Part shown: positions 5,262-6,430 of the stretch, piece after piece
Layout of the letters: the number at the start of each line of letters is the position of its first letter
Numbering within the stretch: the first letter of the stretch is position 1
Source of the DNA: Bacillota bacterium
Lineage (GTDB): Bacteria; Bacillota; Bacilli; Alicyclobacillales; SLC66
Direction: 5' to 3'
Assembly: GCA_021797415.1 (NCBI GenBank)
Contig: JAJZZT010000241.1
Span: 1-6,430 of the forward strand
Length of the DNA stretch: 6,430 nt
Translations under genes and position numbers: made by a program
The notes under the pieces: model-generated
Told to the model about the DNA's origin: nothing
Database searches by the model: none
Seen by the model: only the letters and a program-made list of their open reading frames with translations

Positions 5262-5647
5262 GTCCCGTCTGAATGGAGTAGATCCAGCAGGTGCTCCCGC
5301 AGGACCACGGCGTTGTTGTTCTTCTCGTCTCGCGCGCCGTACAGCAGCGTCAGCCCTTTCTGTTCGCGACGCATCCTGTCGACCAACGCATCCGCGGCCG
5401 ACTGCGCTTCCGGCCGGCGGCGCAGTTCTTCGAGGTAGCGCAGGCGGAATTCGTCATAGCGCAGCGGATCGTGGCCGAACCACGACCGCAGGGCGGGAGT
5501 CGGCGCTGCTTCGGGGACCCATGCGTCGAGGGTAACGGCGCTTTTGCGCACCCCGCGGGGCCAGAGCCGATCCACCAGGATGCGGATTCCGTCGCCCGGA
5601 TCGGCGGCCAGATAGATGCGTTTGACGGCGATAAACAGGTCGTTCAC
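5243..5647 (-). CDS. DUF488 family protein (YeaO-like)
   Basis: This protein of 134 residues matches the DUF488 family, as in E. coli YeaO, along its whole length. It shows AVKRIYLAADPGDGIRILVDRLWPRG (7-32), whose DRLWPRG block is the family's hallmark. It then shows WFGHDPLRYDEFRLRYLEEL (56-75) and LTLLYGARDEKNNNAVVLREHL (99-120). The biochemical function of the family is not established. Its length fits the usual 115-140 residues. The start is not certain. GTG 5647 has GGAG (5660-5657) 9 nt upstream and fits the family's short N-terminus. ATG 5656 would add three codons but has the GGAG directly against it, and GTG 5662 is also in frame. The last codons overlap the hairpin at 5214-5261. It is transcribed towards the phosphatase gene and divergently from the carboxypeptidase gene. 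Confidence 0.9.
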   Translation of the reverse strand: MNDLFIAVKRIYLAADPGDGIRILVDRLWPRGVRKSAVTLDAWVPEAAPTPALRSWFGHDPLRYDEFRLRYLEELRRRPEAQSAADALVDRMRREQKGLTLLYGARDEKNNNAVVLREHLLDLLHSDGTSSHVP

Positions 5648-5702
5648 CAGGCTCATCTCCACAGCCGGTTCATCTCACGATTTGACCAGTGATGTGCACT
5701 TA

Positions 5703-5722
5703 ATTGTAACACATTGTAACAC
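5703..5722. promoter_or_regulatory. Tandem 10-bp repeat; two extended -10 elements on the minus strand or an operator
   Basis: ATTGTAACAC occurs twice back to back (5703-5712 and 5713-5722), one helical turn apart. On the minus strand each copy reads TGTTACAAT, an extended -10 (TG-N-TACAAT) facing the DUF488 gene. The copy at 5711-5703 would start transcription near 5696, about 50 nt before the start codon. No good -35 box is seen at 16-18 bp from either copy. The repeat also lies just upstream of the carboxypeptidase -35 box, so it could be a binding site in the shared regulatory region. Confidence 0.4.
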
Positions 5723-5729
5723 AGTCCGA

Positions 5730-5760
5730 TTGCCGGATGGACGATCGCTCATGCTATAAT
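5730..5760 (+). promoter_or_regulatory. Sigma-A-type extended -10 promoter of the carboxypeptidase gene
   Basis: A perfect TATAAT (5755-5760) preceded by TGC (5752-5754) makes a consensus extended -10. TTGCCG (5730-5735) matches the -35 consensus at four positions with a long 19-bp spacer. The start would be near 5767, giving a leader of about 50 nt. The consensus sigma-A form suggests vegetative expression rather than a forespore-specific promoter. Confidence 0.65.
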
Positions 5761-5815
5761 ACTCGCGGTGCGCGGGGACGCGCATTTGTTTCAACGGTTC
5801 TGGGGAGGGTCGGCG

Positions 5816-6430
5816 GTGGGAAGAGTAAAGCGGACGCTGTGGATCAGCGCCGGCGCATTGGTTCTGGTCGCGGGCGGCATCGTGGCGCTTGCGGAAACGG
5901 GCGGCCCGGCGCCTGTCGCACATCCGCCGAAAATGCGGCAACTGACGGATAATCTCAACACGTCTGCGGTGGGATTCACGGCGCCGGCCGGCGAATTGAT
6001 CAACGCCGCTACAGGCCAGGTGCTCTATGCCAATCACGTGCTTGCCAAACGTTATCCCGCGTCGATCGCGAAATTGATGACGTCGCTCATCGCGTTGCAA
6101 CTGGTCAAGAAAGGCCAGTTGACGATGAATTCGATCATCCCCGTGAGCCAGTCCGCCTATCGGGTGGCCAGGACACCCGGTCTGTCCGTGGCTTATCTGA
6201 ATCCGACGGAACACATCACACTGAGCCGTATGCTGGAGTACATGTACGTCGTCTCGGCCGATGACGCCGCCGTCGCTCTGGCGGACGCGATAGGCGGGAA
6301 TGAAGTTGCGTTTGCCAAATTGATGAATCAGGAGGCAAAACGGCTGGGTTTGACGCACACGCACTACGTCAACGCATCCGGCTTGCAAAACGCCAGTCAG
6401 TACACGACGGTGCGCGATGTCGGCGTCCTG
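5816..6430 (+). CDS. D-alanyl-D-alanine carboxypeptidase (penicillin-binding protein, S11 family), N-terminal part
   Basis: The frame runs from GTG 5816 to the window end (205 codons, no stop). The start is set by a strong site, GGGGAGGG (5802-5809), 6 nt upstream. Residues 1-26 form a signal peptide: a basic RVKR, a hydrophobic stretch LWISAGALVLVAGGIVALA, and a likely cleavage after ALA. The peptidase domain shows ELINAATGQVLYANH (60-74) and YPASIAKLMTSL (80-91), with the acylated Ser83 and Lys86 of the SxxK motif. MLEYMYVVSADDAAVALAD (139-157) follows, where the second motif SxN appears as Ser147-Ala-Asp149. Then comes LMNQEAKRLGLTHTHYVNASGL (169-190), typical of DacA/DacF-like enzymes. 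The KTG motif lies beyond the edge. The enzyme trims the terminal D-alanine from peptidoglycan stem peptides outside the membrane. The Asp in place of Asn in the second motif is unusual. Whether it is the vegetative (dacA) or sporulation (dacF) type is not decided; the promoter favours the former. Confidence 0.9.
   Translation, partial: MGRVKRTLWISAGALVLVAGGIVALAETGGPAPVAHPPKMRQLTDNLNTSAVGFTAPAGELINAATGQVLYANHVLAKRYPASIAKLMTSLIALQLVKKGQLTMNSIIPVSQSAYRVARTPGLSVAYLNPTEHITLSRMLEYMYVVSADDAAVALADAIGGNEVAFAKLMNQEAKRLGLTHTHYVNASGLQNASQYTTVRDVGVL

Overview
The window reads as a chromosomal segment of a high-GC, endospore-forming Firmicute (Bacillales; an Alicyclobacillus- or Tumebacillus-like lineage is possible but not provable here). 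The clue is a run of YheC/YheD-type ATP-grasp proteins, a family tied to the endospore coat in Bacillus, together with strong AGGAGG-type ribosome binding sites, GTG starts and intrinsic terminators with U-tracts. All genes are on the + strand except one DUF488 gene.

Positions 1-4193 hold four consecutive genes of the ATP-grasp/amidoligase type. They are the 3' end of a YheC/YheD-like gene (1-417), a two-part protein with a reduced ATP-grasp-like N-terminus and a glutamine-synthetase-like COOH-NH2 ligase domain (414-1835), and two full-length YheC/YheD-like paralogues (2081-3169 and 3159-4193). The first two overlap by 4 bp (GTGA) and the last two by 11 bp, so they form two tightly coupled pairs. 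The pairs are separated by a 245-bp gap with a 52-bp direct repeat and a 19-bp inverted copy of its core. All four families form amide or peptide-like bonds using ATP, so the cluster may make or attach a peptide-like modification on the spore surface. That is inference; no substrate can be read from the sequence.

Positions 4194-4599 contain no credible protein gene. They carry a well-supported small RNA gene: an extended -10 promoter (about 4265-4293), a predicted start at 4300, a long rod-shaped fold of 32 base pairs joining the two ends, an internal bubble, and a terminator with seven Ts ending at 4487. The size (about 185 nt), the closing stem, the bubble opening at nucleotide 40 and a competing hairpin on its 3' side all resemble 6S RNA (ssrS), the regulator of RNA polymerase. 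A 16-bp perfect palindrome fills its promoter spacer, and a second terminator-like hairpin follows at 4524-4553.

Positions 4600-5187 encode a histidine phosphatase superfamily (phosphoglycerate-mutase-like) enzyme. It converges on a DUF488 gene (5243-5647, minus strand) with a hairpin between them. Related GGGATAAA-containing sequences lie on both sides of the RNA/phosphatase segment in inverted orientation. A divergent promoter region (5648-5815) with a tandem 10-bp repeat separates DUF488 from the start of a secreted D-alanyl-D-alanine carboxypeptidase (5816 to the window end), which is cut by the window edge.
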